From assembly GCF_902459765.1 (NCBI RefSeq), contig NZ_CABPSP010000005.1, positions 1 through 64,000 of the forward strand: a stretch of 64,000 nt of DNA, read 5' to 3'. Each line of letters starts with the position of its first letter. Position 1 is the first letter of the stretch. Position numbers and translations under genes: made by a program. The notes beneath the pieces are model-generated. The model was not told the origin of the DNA and ran no database searches. It saw only the letters and a list, made by a program, of their open reading frames with translations. Shown piece after piece: positions 35,519 to 45,056 of the stretch. The DNA is from Pandoraea anapnoica (GTDB lineage Bacteria > Pseudomonadota > Gammaproteobacteria > Burkholderiales > Burkholderiaceae).

Positions 35519-37174
35519 TTAATCGCGCTTCGGTTTGCCCATCAGCAGTGCGCCACCGGCACCGTCGCGACGCGCCGGACGCGGACCGCGCTGTCCGAAG
35601 TCGCCGCGTTCGCCGCCACCGCCGCCGTTCTGCGGGCGCGGTGCGTTCTGCCCCTGACGCGCATTGCCTGCACCCTGTACGGCGCGCGCGGGTGTGCGCT
35701 GAGCGTCACCCGGATTGCCCGGACGCTTCGGTGCCTGCTCGCGGCGTCCGGCGGACTGCGCGACGGTGATGCCGTTGCCAGCATTACCACCGTTCCCGCC
35801 CTGACGGCCGCTGCGTTCGCCTTCGCGACGCGGCTTTGCTTCGCCGCCCTGGCGCGCGCCGCGGCCACCGTCACGCGGCTCTCGCGGCTCACGAGATTCG
35901 CGAGGCGCACGTACGCTTTGACGCGCGTCGTCGCCACCGCTATTGCGGCCGCCTCGTCCACCGCCACCACCACCTGCGCCACGGCCGTTACCCTGCTGAT
36001 TCTTGCGAATCGGCTGTGCCACGGCGTGCGGATCCGGCTCGAAGCCCGGAATGACCTCGCGGTCGATGGTGCGCTTGATGAGACGCTCGATTTGCTGGAG
36101 CAGTTGATGCTCGTCCACGCACACGAGGGAGACGGCTTCGCCGTTCGCGCCTGCACGGCCCGTACGGCCGATGCGGTGCACGTAGTCTTCCGCCACTTCC
36201 GGCAGATCGAAGTTCACGACGTGCGGCAGTTGGTCGATGTCGATACCGCGCGCGGCGATATCGGTCGCGACCAGCACCTGCAGCGTGCCGCTCTTGAACT
36301 CGGCGAGCGCACGCGTGCGTGCGCCCTGACTCTTGTTGCCGTGGATCGCCAGCGCCGGAATGCCACCCTTCGTCAGCTGTTCCGCCAGACGGTTCGCACC
36401 GTGCTTGGTGCGCGTGAAGACCAGCACCTGAAACCAGTTGTGCTCGCGAACGAGGTGTTCGAGCAGTTCGCGCTTGCGATCGCGGTCGACCGGATAAATC
36501 TTCTGGTCGACGGTCTCGGCCGTGGTGTTGCGACGCGCGACTTCGATCAGCGCAGGCGACTTGAGCAAGCCGTCGGCCAGTTGTTTGATTTCGTCGGAGA
36601 ACGTTGCCGAGAAGAGCAGGTTCTGACGTTGTGCGGGCAGCACTGCCAGCACACGACGGATATCGCGAATGAAGCCCATGTCGAGCATGCGATCCGCTTC
36701 GTCGAGCACGAGAATTTCGACGCCGGACAGATCGACCGTCTTCTGTTGCATGTGGTCGAGCAGACGGCCCGGCGTGGCAACGAGGATATCGACGCCGCGT
36801 GCGAGTTGCTTGACCTGCGGCACCATCGACACGCCGCCGAACACGGTCATCGAGGTCAGACGCAGATACTTACCGTATTGCGTGACACTTTCTTCGACCT
36901 GAGCGGCCAGCTCGCGCGTGGGGGTCAGCACGAGCGCGCGCACCTTACGCTTGCCGTTGGCGGCAGCCGGGTGCGAACGCGAAGAGAGCATTTGCAGGAT
37001 AGGCAGCGTGAAGCCTGCCGTCTTACCGGTTCCGGTCTGCGCACCGGCGAGAAGATCGCCGCCTTGCAGAACGGCCGGAATCGCTTGCAGTTGAATCGGG
37101 GTCGGCTGCGTGTAACCGAGATCGGCTACCGCGCGCAAGATGTCGGCCGACAGGCCGAGCGTTTCAAAAGACAT
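35519..37174 (-). CDS. rhlE: DEAD-box ATP-dependent RNA helicase RhlE
   Basis: A 551-residue RNA helicase. The order of motifs is Q motif ([20 protein letters not shown]), Walker A ([13 protein letters not shown]), [13 protein letters not shown] ([15 protein letters not shown]), SAT ([11 protein letters not shown]), and [10 protein letters not shown]. The C-terminal 150 residues are a long, low-complexity tail rich in Gly, Arg, Asn and Gln, likely an RNA-binding and condensate-forming region. The start [16 protein letters not shown] at 37174 is typical for RhlE. Roles in ribosome assembly and cold adaptation are known for the family. A long leader is described separately. Confidence 0.95.
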   Translation of the reverse strand: MSFETLGLSADILRAVADLGYTQPTPIQLQAIPAVLQGGDLLAGAQTGTGKTAGFTLPILQMLSSRSHPAAANGKRKVRALVLTPTRELAAQVEESVTQYGKYLRLTSMTVFGGVSMVPQVKQLARGVDILVATPGRLLDHMQQKTVDLSGVEILVLDEADRMLDMGFIRDIRRVLAVLPAQRQNLLFSATFSDEIKQLADGLLKSPALIEVARRNTTAETVDQKIYPVDRDRKRELLEHLVREHNWFQVLVFTRTKHGANRLAEQLTKGGIPALAIHGNKSQGARTRALAEFKSGTLQVLVATDIAARGIDIDQLPHVVNFDLPEVAEDYVHRIGRTGRAGANGEAVSLVCVDEHQLLQQIERLIKRTIDREVIPGFEPDPHAVAQPIRKNQQGNGRGAGGGGGGRGGRNSGGDDARQSVRAPRESREPREPRDGGRGARQGGEAKPRREGERSGRQGGNGGNAGNGITVAQSAGRREQAPKRPGNPGDAQRTPARAVQGAGNARQGQNAPRPQNGGGGGERGDFGQRGPRPARRDGAGGALLMGKPKRD

Positions 37175-37490
37175 ATAAAGACCAATGCGCGGACTCCACG
37201 ATGTGTGTCCCCGCGCGTATCGATGTTGTTTGTTCTTGATGGAATGCCCGCGTGGGCGTGCGACACGCATCGCGCTCATCCGGGCGACGCGTCTGAAGAC
37301 GCCAGCAAGACGACCCGCCGGCGAATGAAACTCTGCGGCTTGGCGGGCGAGACCGTCGCGGGTACGGCCGTGTCTTGAAAGCACGTAGTTTACCATGCGC
37401 CCATGCCCAAGTCAGTCGACATCGCGCCCGGACGAACCGCTACACTGACGACACCCCGTCCCTCATCCGTGCCCAGCGCCTGCCCATCCT
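37175..37490 (-). promoter_or_regulatory. rhlE promoter and about 205-nt leader
   Basis: On the minus strand CTGACT (complement of 37410-37415) and TAAACT (complement of 37387-37392) are 17 bp apart, a good sigma-70 promoter. Transcription would begin near 37380, giving a leader of about 205 nt before rhlE. Long structured leaders are known for cold-shock helicases such as CsdA. The rest of the region to 37490 holds the upstream DNA of the LysR gene. Confidence 0.5.
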
Positions 37491-38414
37491 GTGCGATTTG
37501 ACCTGACCGATCTGCGTCTTTGCCTGCTGGTGGCCGAAGCCGGCAGCATCACCGGCGGCGCCGAGCGCGCGCATCTCACACTGGCCTCCGCCAGCGCCCG
37601 CATTCGCGGCCTTGAAGAGACGCTGGGCGTAGCACTCTTCATGCGCCATCCTCAGGGCGTCGTGCCCACCCCCGCCGGACGCGCCCTGCTCGCGCACGCG
37701 CGTCGCGTGCTGCTTCAGATCGAGCAGATGCGCGGGGAACTCGGCGAGTACGCCGCTGGCCTCAAGGGTAACGTGCGCATCGCGTCGAACACGGTCGCCA
37801 TGTCCGAACTCCTGCCCGATCTGCTTGGCGCGTTCCTCACCGAGCATCCCAACGTGGAAATCGCGTTGCGCGAGCAGACGAGTCCCGCCGTCGTGCAAGC
37901 CGTACTCGAAGGCGCAGCGGACATCGGCGTGGTATCCGACTGGATCGAGTTGACGGGACTAGAGACGGTGCCGTTCCGGCAGGACCGTCTGGTGATCGTC
38001 ACGCCACCGGGACACACGCTGGCGGCACGCGAGGGCGTTGCGTTTGCCGACGTGCTCGACGCGGAGTTCATCGGCCTGCCCGCGCAGAGCGCGCTGGCCG
38101 AGCACATCGACGGTCATGCCAGACGCGCGGGACGCGCCCTGCACTATCGGCTACGGTTGCGCGACTTCGACAGCCTGTGCCGCGCGGTGGCGACGGGTGC
38201 TGCGCTGGGCATCGTCCCCCTGAGTGCCGCCCACCGCTCGGCCGCTACGCTCGACATCGGCATCGTGCCGCTGGTCGACCCGTGGGCGTTGCGCACGCTG
38301 GTGCTGTGCGTGCGCGAACGCGACGCCCTGCCGGTGTATGCCCGCCAACTGCTCGATCACCTGCAAGCGCCGCCCGTCGAGACAACCCACACAAACAAAA
38401 ACGGCACGACGTAA
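37491..38414 (+). CDS. LysR-family transcriptional regulator
   Basis: A 307-residue LysR regulator starting at a GTG. The N-terminal winged helix is clear ([39 protein letters not shown], residues 8-47). The effector domain follows, with a periplasmic-binding-protein-like fold (GNVRIASNTVAMSELLPDLL; VTPPGHTLA). The regulator is divergent from rhlE and convergent with the uracil permease gene, so its target is not obvious from position. A terminator for the opposite strand overlaps its stop codon. Confidence 0.88.
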   Translation: MRFDLTDLRLCLLVAEAGSITGGAERAHLTLASASARIRGLEETLGVALFMRHPQGVVPTPAGRALLAHARRVLLQIEQMRGELGEYAAGLKGNVRIASNTVAMSELLPDLLGAFLTEHPNVEIALREQTSPAVVQAVLEGAADIGVVSDWIELTGLETVPFRQDRLVIVTPPGHTLAAREGVAFADVLDAEFIGLPAQSALAEHIDGHARRAGRALHYRLRLRDFDSLCRAVATGAALGIVPLSAAHRSAATLDIGIVPLVDPWALRTLVLCVRERDALPVYARQLLDHLQAPPVETTHTNKNGTT

Positions 38415-38425
38415 TTGTCGTGCCG
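38393..38425 (-). terminator. Intrinsic terminator of the uracil permease gene, overlapping the LysR stop
   Basis: A perfect 9-bp stem (CGGCACGAC with GTCGTGCCG, 38402-38410 and 38417-38425) runs on the minus strand into TTTTTGTTTG. It lies inside the 3' end of the LysR gene, whose TAA is in the loop, so the two converging transcripts share this DNA. Confidence 0.8.
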
Positions 38426-38472
38426 CTCGTGTTGGCCTGACGCCCCCTTGCTTCAGAGCGTCTGCGGCAGCG

Positions 38473-39780
38473 TTACATCGCCGCCGGGCGCGACGCGCCG
38501 CGTCCGCGCAGCAGGGCGTACAGAATGATCGCGCCGAACGTCGCGCAACCGATGCCGCCCAGAGAGAAGCTGCCGAACTTCAGCGTGAAGTCGCCTGCAC
38601 CCAGCACCAGCGTCACGGCCGCGACGATCAGGTTGCGGTTGTCCGAGAAGTCGACCTTGTTCTGCACCCAGATGCGCGCGCCGGCCACCGTAATCAGACC
38701 GAACACCACAATCGACACGCCGCCCAGCACCGGCCCCGGAATCGTCTGGATCACTGCGCCGAACTTCGGCGAGAAGCCCAGCACCAGCGCCAGCACGGCC
38801 GCAACCGCGAACACCAGCGTCGAGTAGATCTTCGTCACGGCCATCACGCCGATGTTCTCGGCATACGTCGTCACGCCCGTGCCGCCGACGCTGCCCGACA
38901 CGATGGTCGCCAGCCCGTCGCCAAGGAACGCGCGTCCCATGTAACGGTCGAGGTTCTGTCCCGTCATGGCGCTCACGGCCTTGATGTGCCCCAGATTTTC
39001 AGCCACCAGAATGATGGCGATGGGTGCGAGCAGCACCATCGCTTCAGGTTTGAACACCGGTGCGGCAAAGTGCGGCAGACCGAACCACGCGGCGTTGGCC
39101 ACGACGGCGAAGTCGATCGGCTTGCCCAGCCCCATACCGTTCGTCAGTACCGCGTAGAGCACATAGGCGAGCAGCAGGCCGACCAGAATCAGCAAACGCT
39201 GGACCATGCCGCGCGCGAACACAGCCACGAGACCCACGCATAGCACCGTCGCCAGCGCCATCCAGGTGTCGAAGCTGGTGGCCGAGACGCCCTTGACAGC
39301 GACCGGGGCCAGGTTCAGGCCGATCACCGCGACGACCGCGCCCGTCACGACGGGCGGCATGAGCGCTTCGATCCAGCGCGTGCCGACGACCATCACGATC
39401 AGGCCGATGATGGCGTAGAGCACCCCGCACGCAATGATCCCGCCGAGCGCGACGGGAATGTTCAGGTTCGGACCGCTGCCCGCATAGCCCGTCACCGAAA
39501 TGACCAGACCGATGAACGCGAAGCTGGAGCCGAGATAGCTCGGCACGCGTCCGCCAACGAGCACGAAGAACAGCAACGTGCCGATGCCCGACATGAAGAT
39601 AGCGAGATTCGGATCGAAGCCCATGAGCAACGGGGCCAGCACGGTCGAACCGAACATGGCGACCACGTGCTGCACGCCCATCGCGATGGTCTGCGGCCAC
39701 GGCAGACGCTCATCGGGGGCGATCACGCGCCCGGAGGCGGTGTCCTGCGGTTGCCACTTCGGAAAGTAACCCTCGGCCAT
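38473..39780 (-). CDS. uraA: NCS2 uracil permease
   Basis: A 435-residue nucleobase:cation symporter-2 protein, most like UraA-type uracil carriers. About fourteen membrane segments are apparent. Landmarks are QHVVAMFGSTVLAPLLMG near the N-terminus, SGSVGGTGVTTYAENIGVMA (the substrate-site half-helix), and IVFGLITVAGARIWVQNKVD. The ATG at 39780 has an AGGAGA site; the longer frame is not supported. Uracil is preferred over xanthine because of the TYAENIG motif, which is shared with uracil carriers. It stands alone, ending in a terminator. Confidence 0.92.
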   Translation of the reverse strand: MAEGYFPKWQPQDTASGRVIAPDERLPWPQTIAMGVQHVVAMFGSTVLAPLLMGFDPNLAIFMSGIGTLLFFVLVGGRVPSYLGSSFAFIGLVISVTGYAGSGPNLNIPVALGGIIACGVLYAIIGLIVMVVGTRWIEALMPPVVTGAVVAVIGLNLAPVAVKGVSATSFDTWMALATVLCVGLVAVFARGMVQRLLILVGLLLAYVLYAVLTNGMGLGKPIDFAVVANAAWFGLPHFAAPVFKPEAMVLLAPIAIILVAENLGHIKAVSAMTGQNLDRYMGRAFLGDGLATIVSGSVGGTGVTTYAENIGVMAVTKIYSTLVFAVAAVLALVLGFSPKFGAVIQTIPGPVLGGVSIVVFGLITVAGARIWVQNKVDFSDNRNLIVAAVTLVLGAGDFTLKFGSFSLGGIGCATFGAIILYALLRGRGASRPAAM

Positions 39781-40047
39781 ATCGATCTTCTCCTGTGTGT
39801 CGTGCCGTATCGTGTGGTCCCTACCGTGCGCATCACACGCTAAGTGCGTGAGGCGATAGGGAAAAACTGGCCGCAGTGTACGGAGCGCCCGCACGGAAGG
39901 CAAGGCAAGAAAGCGCGGATACCTGATACGTTGGGATGGCACGACAGACGGCGCGTCCACGCGCCGGTCCGGGCACTCGTCAAACGGGCGAGCTGGGATC
40001 GGCGACCCGGGTCGGGGCCATCAGGCGCGTGACAAGAGCCGACGCCG

Positions 40048-41820
40048 TCAGCGCTTGGCAAGTCCTTGCAAGATCACGTCTGCCAGCGCGGTGTAGTTGC
40101 CGTCGAAATGGTGGCCGCCGGGCATCTTCACGACCTGCACCCGTTTGGGGTCGAGTCCCGGACAGTTGCTGTCGTCCTCGTCCGCGCCGTAGATGCACAT
40201 TGCCATGCCGTCGGGCAAACGCTCCACCTCGGGCCGGATCGGCAGCCCGTTCTGGCTCGACATCACCCAGTTGGTCATGCGGAACTCGAAATCGGCCTTC
40301 TGACCCAGCCCCATCAGTACCAGCAGGCCTACACGCTCACGCGCCAGCGGCGGCATCCGGTTGACCATGAACGGCAGCACGTCGGCCCCTTGCGAGTAGC
40401 CGATCAGAATCGCGCGCTTCTTGTTCCAGCGAGTCTGATAGAAGCGCATGAGACGGTCGATGTCGAGTGCGCCGGACGCTGGTGTGCGCGCCGACCAGAA
40501 GTACCGCAGCGAATCGACCCCCACGACGGGAATGCCATGGGCGGCAAGTGCCCCGGCGACGTCGCGATCGAGCCCGGCCCAGCCGCCGTCGCCCGACATC
40601 AGGATGGCGAAGGTATCGCCCAGATTTGCGGCGGGCTTGCCCGTCGCAGGCACCTCGATCACGGGCAAATCGGCGACGGCAGCAGGCGGTCGCGCCGTGC
40701 CTGCCACGTGGTGCGCATTCAGACGCCGGAACGCATTCTTGTACTGCGTCACCCAATCGGCCAGCACCGGCGTGGACGAAGCACTGGCTGCCGAGGCCGA
40801 CGTCGTACCGCTCGTATCCATCGCCCCCAGACTGCCCGCCAGCCCGCCCACGAGCCAGTTGGAATTCGGTGTGCGCGCGGCGAACTCCTGCGCGACATGG
40901 TCCGAGCAACGCGGTGCGCGCGCCGGACTGGCAGGACCGCCCATCGGGCCACCCATCGCCAGCCACGGGGCACTCATCACCGGCGCAGGCAGCAAGCGCA
41001 TCGGTGCGCCGCCCGGCGTGTGGGTGATGCCGCGGCCAAAATGCACGCCTTCACCCTGACACAGCGGACGCGACATCGGCAGCACCGGACAGAAGTCGAC
41101 GGACAACGCGCCGGAGAACGTGTCGCTACCGGCCTGCGCCAGCATGGCGTACGCGAACGTGCCGCCGACGCCATCGCCCACGAGAATCGGCGGGGTATAG
41201 CCCGGCAGTTTGACGGCGGCCTCGACCCATCGGCCGAAGTTATCGAGATCGCCCGCCGCGTAGACGCACGCGATATCGTCCTTCGTGTAGTTCGCCATCA
41301 GCCGCGCGGTGTCGATGCCCGCGACCAGCGCGCCGGTGTCGGCCAATGCACGGGCCATGCGCTCGGCGCGTGGCGTCCAGCCGTCGTCGTCGGAGAAGAA
41401 CAGCACTGTCGCGTTGGGTTCGCCTTCCGGCCGGAAGATGGGAACGCTCTCGAAGCGGCCGTGCGTCATGATCTCGGGGGCAGCCCCGCCCGTGCCCGCG
41501 CTACGAAAGGCCACCGCGCCAGCCGCCGCAGCCGCCGCCTGCGGCATCACGGGTGCGGGCACGCTCGACGCCGCGGCGGGCGATTGCGCTACCGGTCCGG
41601 CTTTCGGCGCGGGCTTGAGCACGTTCAATGGATTGCCGCGTTGCTCAGCGGTCCTCGACGTCTGCGCCATCGCGGAAAAAGCGGACACGGTCAACGTCAA
41701 TGCGAGCGCCGCTGCATAGCACGCCGCACGCACGGGCTGTCCTCGCTTCACGCCGTCGTTCACAGATTCCGCACGCCTGCCGTCGCGCTTGCCATCCATC
41801 GCCATCGTGCTCCCTGTCAT
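40048..41820 (-). CDS. acvB: AcvB/VirJ-like lysyl-phosphatidylglycerol hydrolase
   Basis: A 590-residue periplasmic alpha/beta hydrolase of the AcvB/VirJ family. A signal peptide ends near residue 52 (SAFSAMAQ). The C-terminal VirJ domain holds the nucleophile motif GYSQGAD and a late His (GGHHFDGNY). The N-terminal half contains a second hydrolase-like region (FFSDDDGW). In Agrobacterium AcvB hydrolyses lysyl-phosphatidylglycerol, and the gene directly upstream here encodes the lipid's synthase. The start overlaps the mprF stop by ATGA, so the pair is translationally coupled. A low-complexity Ala/Pro linker separates the signal peptide from the folded part. Confidence 0.88.
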   Translation of the reverse strand: MTGSTMAMDGKRDGRRAESVNDGVKRGQPVRAACYAAALALTLTVSAFSAMAQTSRTAEQRGNPLNVLKPAPKAGPVAQSPAAASSVPAPVMPQAAAAAAGAVAFRSAGTGGAAPEIMTHGRFESVPIFRPEGEPNATVLFFSDDDGWTPRAERMARALADTGALVAGIDTARLMANYTKDDIACVYAAGDLDNFGRWVEAAVKLPGYTPPILVGDGVGGTFAYAMLAQAGSDTFSGALSVDFCPVLPMSRPLCQGEGVHFGRGITHTPGGAPMRLLPAPVMSAPWLAMGGPMGGPASPARAPRCSDHVAQEFAARTPNSNWLVGGLAGSLGAMDTSGTTSASAASASSTPVLADWVTQYKNAFRRLNAHHVAGTARPPAAVADLPVIEVPATGKPAANLGDTFAILMSGDGGWAGLDRDVAGALAAHGIPVVGVDSLRYFWSARTPASGALDIDRLMRFYQTRWNKKRAILIGYSQGADVLPFMVNRMPPLARERVGLLVLMGLGQKADFEFRMTNWVMSSQNGLPIRPEVERLPDGMAMCIYGADEDDSNCPGLDPKRVQVVKMPGGHHFDGNYTALADVILQGLAKR

Positions 41821-44567
41821 TTCGTAATCATCCCTTTCCAGCCGCCGCCCACGAGCGAAGCGACGTCAGCCAGTGTCAGCATGGGTGCAATGCCGCCCGG
41901 CGTCATCAGATAGCGCGCCTCCCATTGCGGATCGAACTTGTCCTTGAAGCTGCGCAGTCCCCGGAAGTTATAGAAGCGCGCGCCGTGCGCGAACATCATC
42001 CGCCCGAAGCGGTGCCAGCGCGGCGCAAGCTGGTGCGTCTCCATGCCCGACATCGGCGCCATGCCGAGGCCGAAGCGTTGATAGCCCTGTTCCTTGAAAT
42101 GCAGCATCAGCTTCGCGAAGAGGAAGTCCATCGTGCCCGGCGGCGAATCGGGTACCTGACGCATCAGATCGATGCTCGCTTCGATGCGCTGCACGTCGGG
42201 ACACATCAGCGTGGCAAACGCGACGAGCCGTTCTTCGCGCCGAACGAGCGCCACCGGCTGACGCACGACGTACGCATCGTCGAACGCCCCCAGCGAGAAG
42301 CCCTTCTCGCGCGTGTGCTGACGGGCAAGCCATGCATTCGACACAAGCCGCATCTCCGCCAGGTGGGGCGCAACGTTCTCCGGCGGGACAATCTCCAGCG
42401 TCAGTCCTTCGCGCTCGCCGCGCGTCACACCATGACGCAGATTCGCACGACGCGCCCCTTGCAGACCGAACTCCGGCAGCGAGACGAACGCCTCTTCACC
42501 CAGTTTGTACGCGCGCAATCCTGCGTCGATGTATAGCGGCAACGCTTGTGGACGCGTCTTGTAGAACGCCGCGCGACCGCCGTGCGCGTCGGCCAGTTCG
42601 ATGAACCGCCAGATCAGCTCTGGCCATTCCTTCTGATCGCCGACCGGATCCGAGAGCGATACCCACGAGCGGCGATGCTTCGCGTACATGATGAACGCGT
42701 TACCCGATGGCGAGAACAGGAAGCTCTTGTCGCCCATAAGCGCGAGACACGCGTCGGCGGCAGGTTGCTTGCGGATGACGGCCTTCGCGCGCGCCAGTTC
42801 GTCTTCCGTCGCGGGCACCATCGCGCCGGGCGATTGCCGCAGCAGTTGCCATAACGACAGGCCCAGCCCGATCACAGCGACGACCATCAGCGCACGCATC
42901 GATCGTGGCGCATCGCCGTCGAACGTGAATTGCCACCAGAGCTGATTGGCGTAGCCGACGCGCCGGTACGACATGAACATCAGCCACGTACACGCGCCCA
43001 GCACCGACAGCACGGCGATGATCCAGCCCGGTTCGAACGACTGCGTGAATAGCGATGAACGCCGGTCGAACTGCTTGCGCGAGACGAGCAGCAAGGTCGC
43101 GAGTACGGCCAGCACGAAGAATTCCGACAACGCAATGCCCTTCGGAATCGCCAGCACCGCCGCGATGACGGTGAGGCCCAGCGAGCCCCACCACGCCGCG
43201 TCGAGCCGGTGCAGCAGACCGCGCGCAAGGAACAGCATCGACAGCCCCGCCACGCTGCCCAGCAGGTGCGACACCTCCACGAGGAACAGCGGCACGTGGC
43301 GTCGCAGGAAGTCCTCGGCATCGCGCGTTGCAGGCGTCACCCCCGAGATCAGCAGCATCACACCGGCCACGAGCGTGAGTGCGGCGAGCAAACCGGGGAA
43401 GAGACGTACGGCGGCGCGGCCGATCGGGGCGGCCGGTCCTTGCCGCAATTCGAACGCCGCGAGCAGGCACGCAGCGAAGATCAGCGGCAGCAGATAGTAG
43501 ATGCCGCGATACAGCACCAGCGCACCCGCGACCTGACTGATCGGTGCGTGGCCGTTCGTCGCCAGCAGGATCACCGCTTCGAACACGCCGACGCCGCCCG
43601 GTACATGACTGAGCACGCCGAGCGCCATGGCGATGGCGTAGAAGACGACGAACGTCGGCAGATCCACCACACCGGCGGGCAGCAGGCACCAGAGCGCGGC
43701 GGCGGCCATGCCCAGGTCGGCGGCGGAGATCACCAACTGACGCAACGCGAGGCGCAGCGGCGGCAACGGCATCGACCAGCGCCCGAAGATCGCGACCGAC
43801 TGTTTGCGTGCACACAGGACGAAGAACGCGGCCGCGCCCGCCAGCAGCAGCACGGCGAAGGCCTGCAACACCCACGCGGGAATCGGCACCAGCGCCGAGA
43901 CGCGCGACGCGCCCCACAACATCCCCAGCGAGCCGAACACCGTCATCCCGAGACCGAACGCCCCGGCGTTGAAGGCGACCGCCTGCGCGACCTTTGAGGC
44001 ATCGACACCCGCCGCCGCGTACATCCGCATGCGCACCGTGCCGCCGGTCAGCACGCCGAGACCGACGGAGTTGCCCAGCGCATAGGCGATGAACGACGTC
44101 AGCACGACAGTCGAGCGCTTCACCTTCGCCCCGGCGAACGCCAGCCCCGAGATGTCGTATCCGGTGAGCGCGGCATAACTCGCTAACGTTGCCAGCATGG
44201 CAAGCACCAGGCGCGTTACCGGCGTCGCGTGAATGGCGGCGATCACGTTGTCGTAATGCACGTGTCGCAACATGTGATGCAGCGCGTCGAAAACGAACAG
44301 GCCGAGCAGCAGCACACCAGCGACGATCAGCCACGGGCGGGCGGCACTCCACGGAAAGCGTCTGATCAGGCGGATGGGCGCGGGCAAGGCCAGCCAAGCG
44401 GCCTCAACGGGCGAAGGGGAGGAAGAACTGGGTAATTCGGGCGGGTTGCCGTCACCCCCGCCAGCGGCAGAGGCCGCAGCGCTGTGTCCGGCAGTGGCCG
44501 GAGAAAGCGCCACAGGAGAAGCGGGTTCGGCGGGCCGGCTCGGGCGCGCACGGGGCGGTTCAGTCAT
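41817..44567 (-). CDS. mprF: Phosphatidylglycerol lysyltransferase MprF/LpiA
   Basis: A 916-residue bifunctional membrane protein that adds lysine to phosphatidylglycerol and flips the product. After about 70 disordered residues, fourteen or so membrane segments form the flippase (GYDISGLAFAGAKVKRSTV; SHVPGGVGVFEAVIL, the UPF0104-like region). The cytoplasmic synthase domain (DUF2156) occupies about residues 560-900 (SWVSLSDPVGDQKEWPELIW; FLFAKLMLHFKEQGYQRFGL; FRGLRSFKDKFDPQWEARYL). The modified lipid lowers surface negative charge and resists cationic peptides. It is first in a two-gene operon with acvB. Confidence 0.95.
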   Translation of the reverse strand: MTEPPRARPSRPAEPASPVALSPATAGHSAAASAAGGGDGNPPELPSSSSPSPVEAAWLALPAPIRLIRRFPWSAARPWLIVAGVLLLGLFVFDALHHMLRHVHYDNVIAAIHATPVTRLVLAMLATLASYAALTGYDISGLAFAGAKVKRSTVVLTSFIAYALGNSVGLGVLTGGTVRMRMYAAAGVDASKVAQAVAFNAGAFGLGMTVFGSLGMLWGASRVSALVPIPAWVLQAFAVLLLAGAAAFFVLCARKQSVAIFGRWSMPLPPLRLALRQLVISAADLGMAAAALWCLLPAGVVDLPTFVVFYAIAMALGVLSHVPGGVGVFEAVILLATNGHAPISQVAGALVLYRGIYYLLPLIFAACLLAAFELRQGPAAPIGRAAVRLFPGLLAALTLVAGVMLLISGVTPATRDAEDFLRRHVPLFLVEVSHLLGSVAGLSMLFLARGLLHRLDAAWWGSLGLTVIAAVLAIPKGIALSEFFVLAVLATLLLVSRKQFDRRSSLFTQSFEPGWIIAVLSVLGACTWLMFMSYRRVGYANQLWWQFTFDGDAPRSMRALMVVAVIGLGLSLWQLLRQSPGAMVPATEDELARAKAVIRKQPAADACLALMGDKSFLFSPSGNAFIMYAKHRRSWVSLSDPVGDQKEWPELIWRFIELADAHGGRAAFYKTRPQALPLYIDAGLRAYKLGEEAFVSLPEFGLQGARRANLRHGVTRGEREGLTLEIVPPENVAPHLAEMRLVSNAWLARQHTREKGFSLGAFDDAYVVRQPVALVRREERLVAFATLMCPDVQRIEASIDLMRQVPDSPPGTMDFLFAKLMLHFKEQGYQRFGLGMAPMSGMETHQLAPRWHRFGRMMFAHGARFYNFRGLRSFKDKFDPQWEARYLMTPGGIAPMLTLADVASLVGGGWKGMITK

Positions 44568-45056
44568 GTTTCGGTCGTTCCTTCGGCCGGCACGACGTCA
44601 TCGGGACGCCGCCCTCAAGGCCTGTGGGCGAGTCGGAGCCTGTCAGTCTTGGGAGATAGCTTACACCGCGATGCGTAACAGGTCTTGTCGGTGCGCCACT
44701 GACAAAGCTTGCACCTGGGGCGCCGAAATGCCCGCAAAGCGCCGCCGCACGGGCGTCTGCGGTCGATGCTTCACGTTATGAGGGAGTTTTGGCAGCGCAA
44801 TATCGGTGACATTCGCCGCGCCGTGCCCGTCTCACGGGGCTGCGCTCGGGCGATTGCATCCCCCTATCGCCAGAAATGCGCGATATATGCAACTTAATGT
44901 AAAATGCGCAGGTTTTACTGGGTATTTACCCGAAGTTTTTCCTACACTTCGATTTCGAACATCGCCGTAAAGCGGCACGTGCGCACTCCGAACCATTCCG
45001 ACTCCGAAGAGAGTCGATTCGCGGTTCGAAGTTTTGTGCGCGGGGGGAGTTAAGTA
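44568..45056. other. Intergenic region between mprF and the serine hydrolase gene
   Basis: About 490 bp carrying the divergent promoters of both genes. The part near 44880-44960 is distinctly AT-rich and includes TAAAAT, but no -35/-10 pair with correct spacing stands out. A GGGGGAG ribosome site lies before the serine hydrolase start. Small frames here have no protein character. I see no repeats or RNA genes. Confidence 0.4.
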
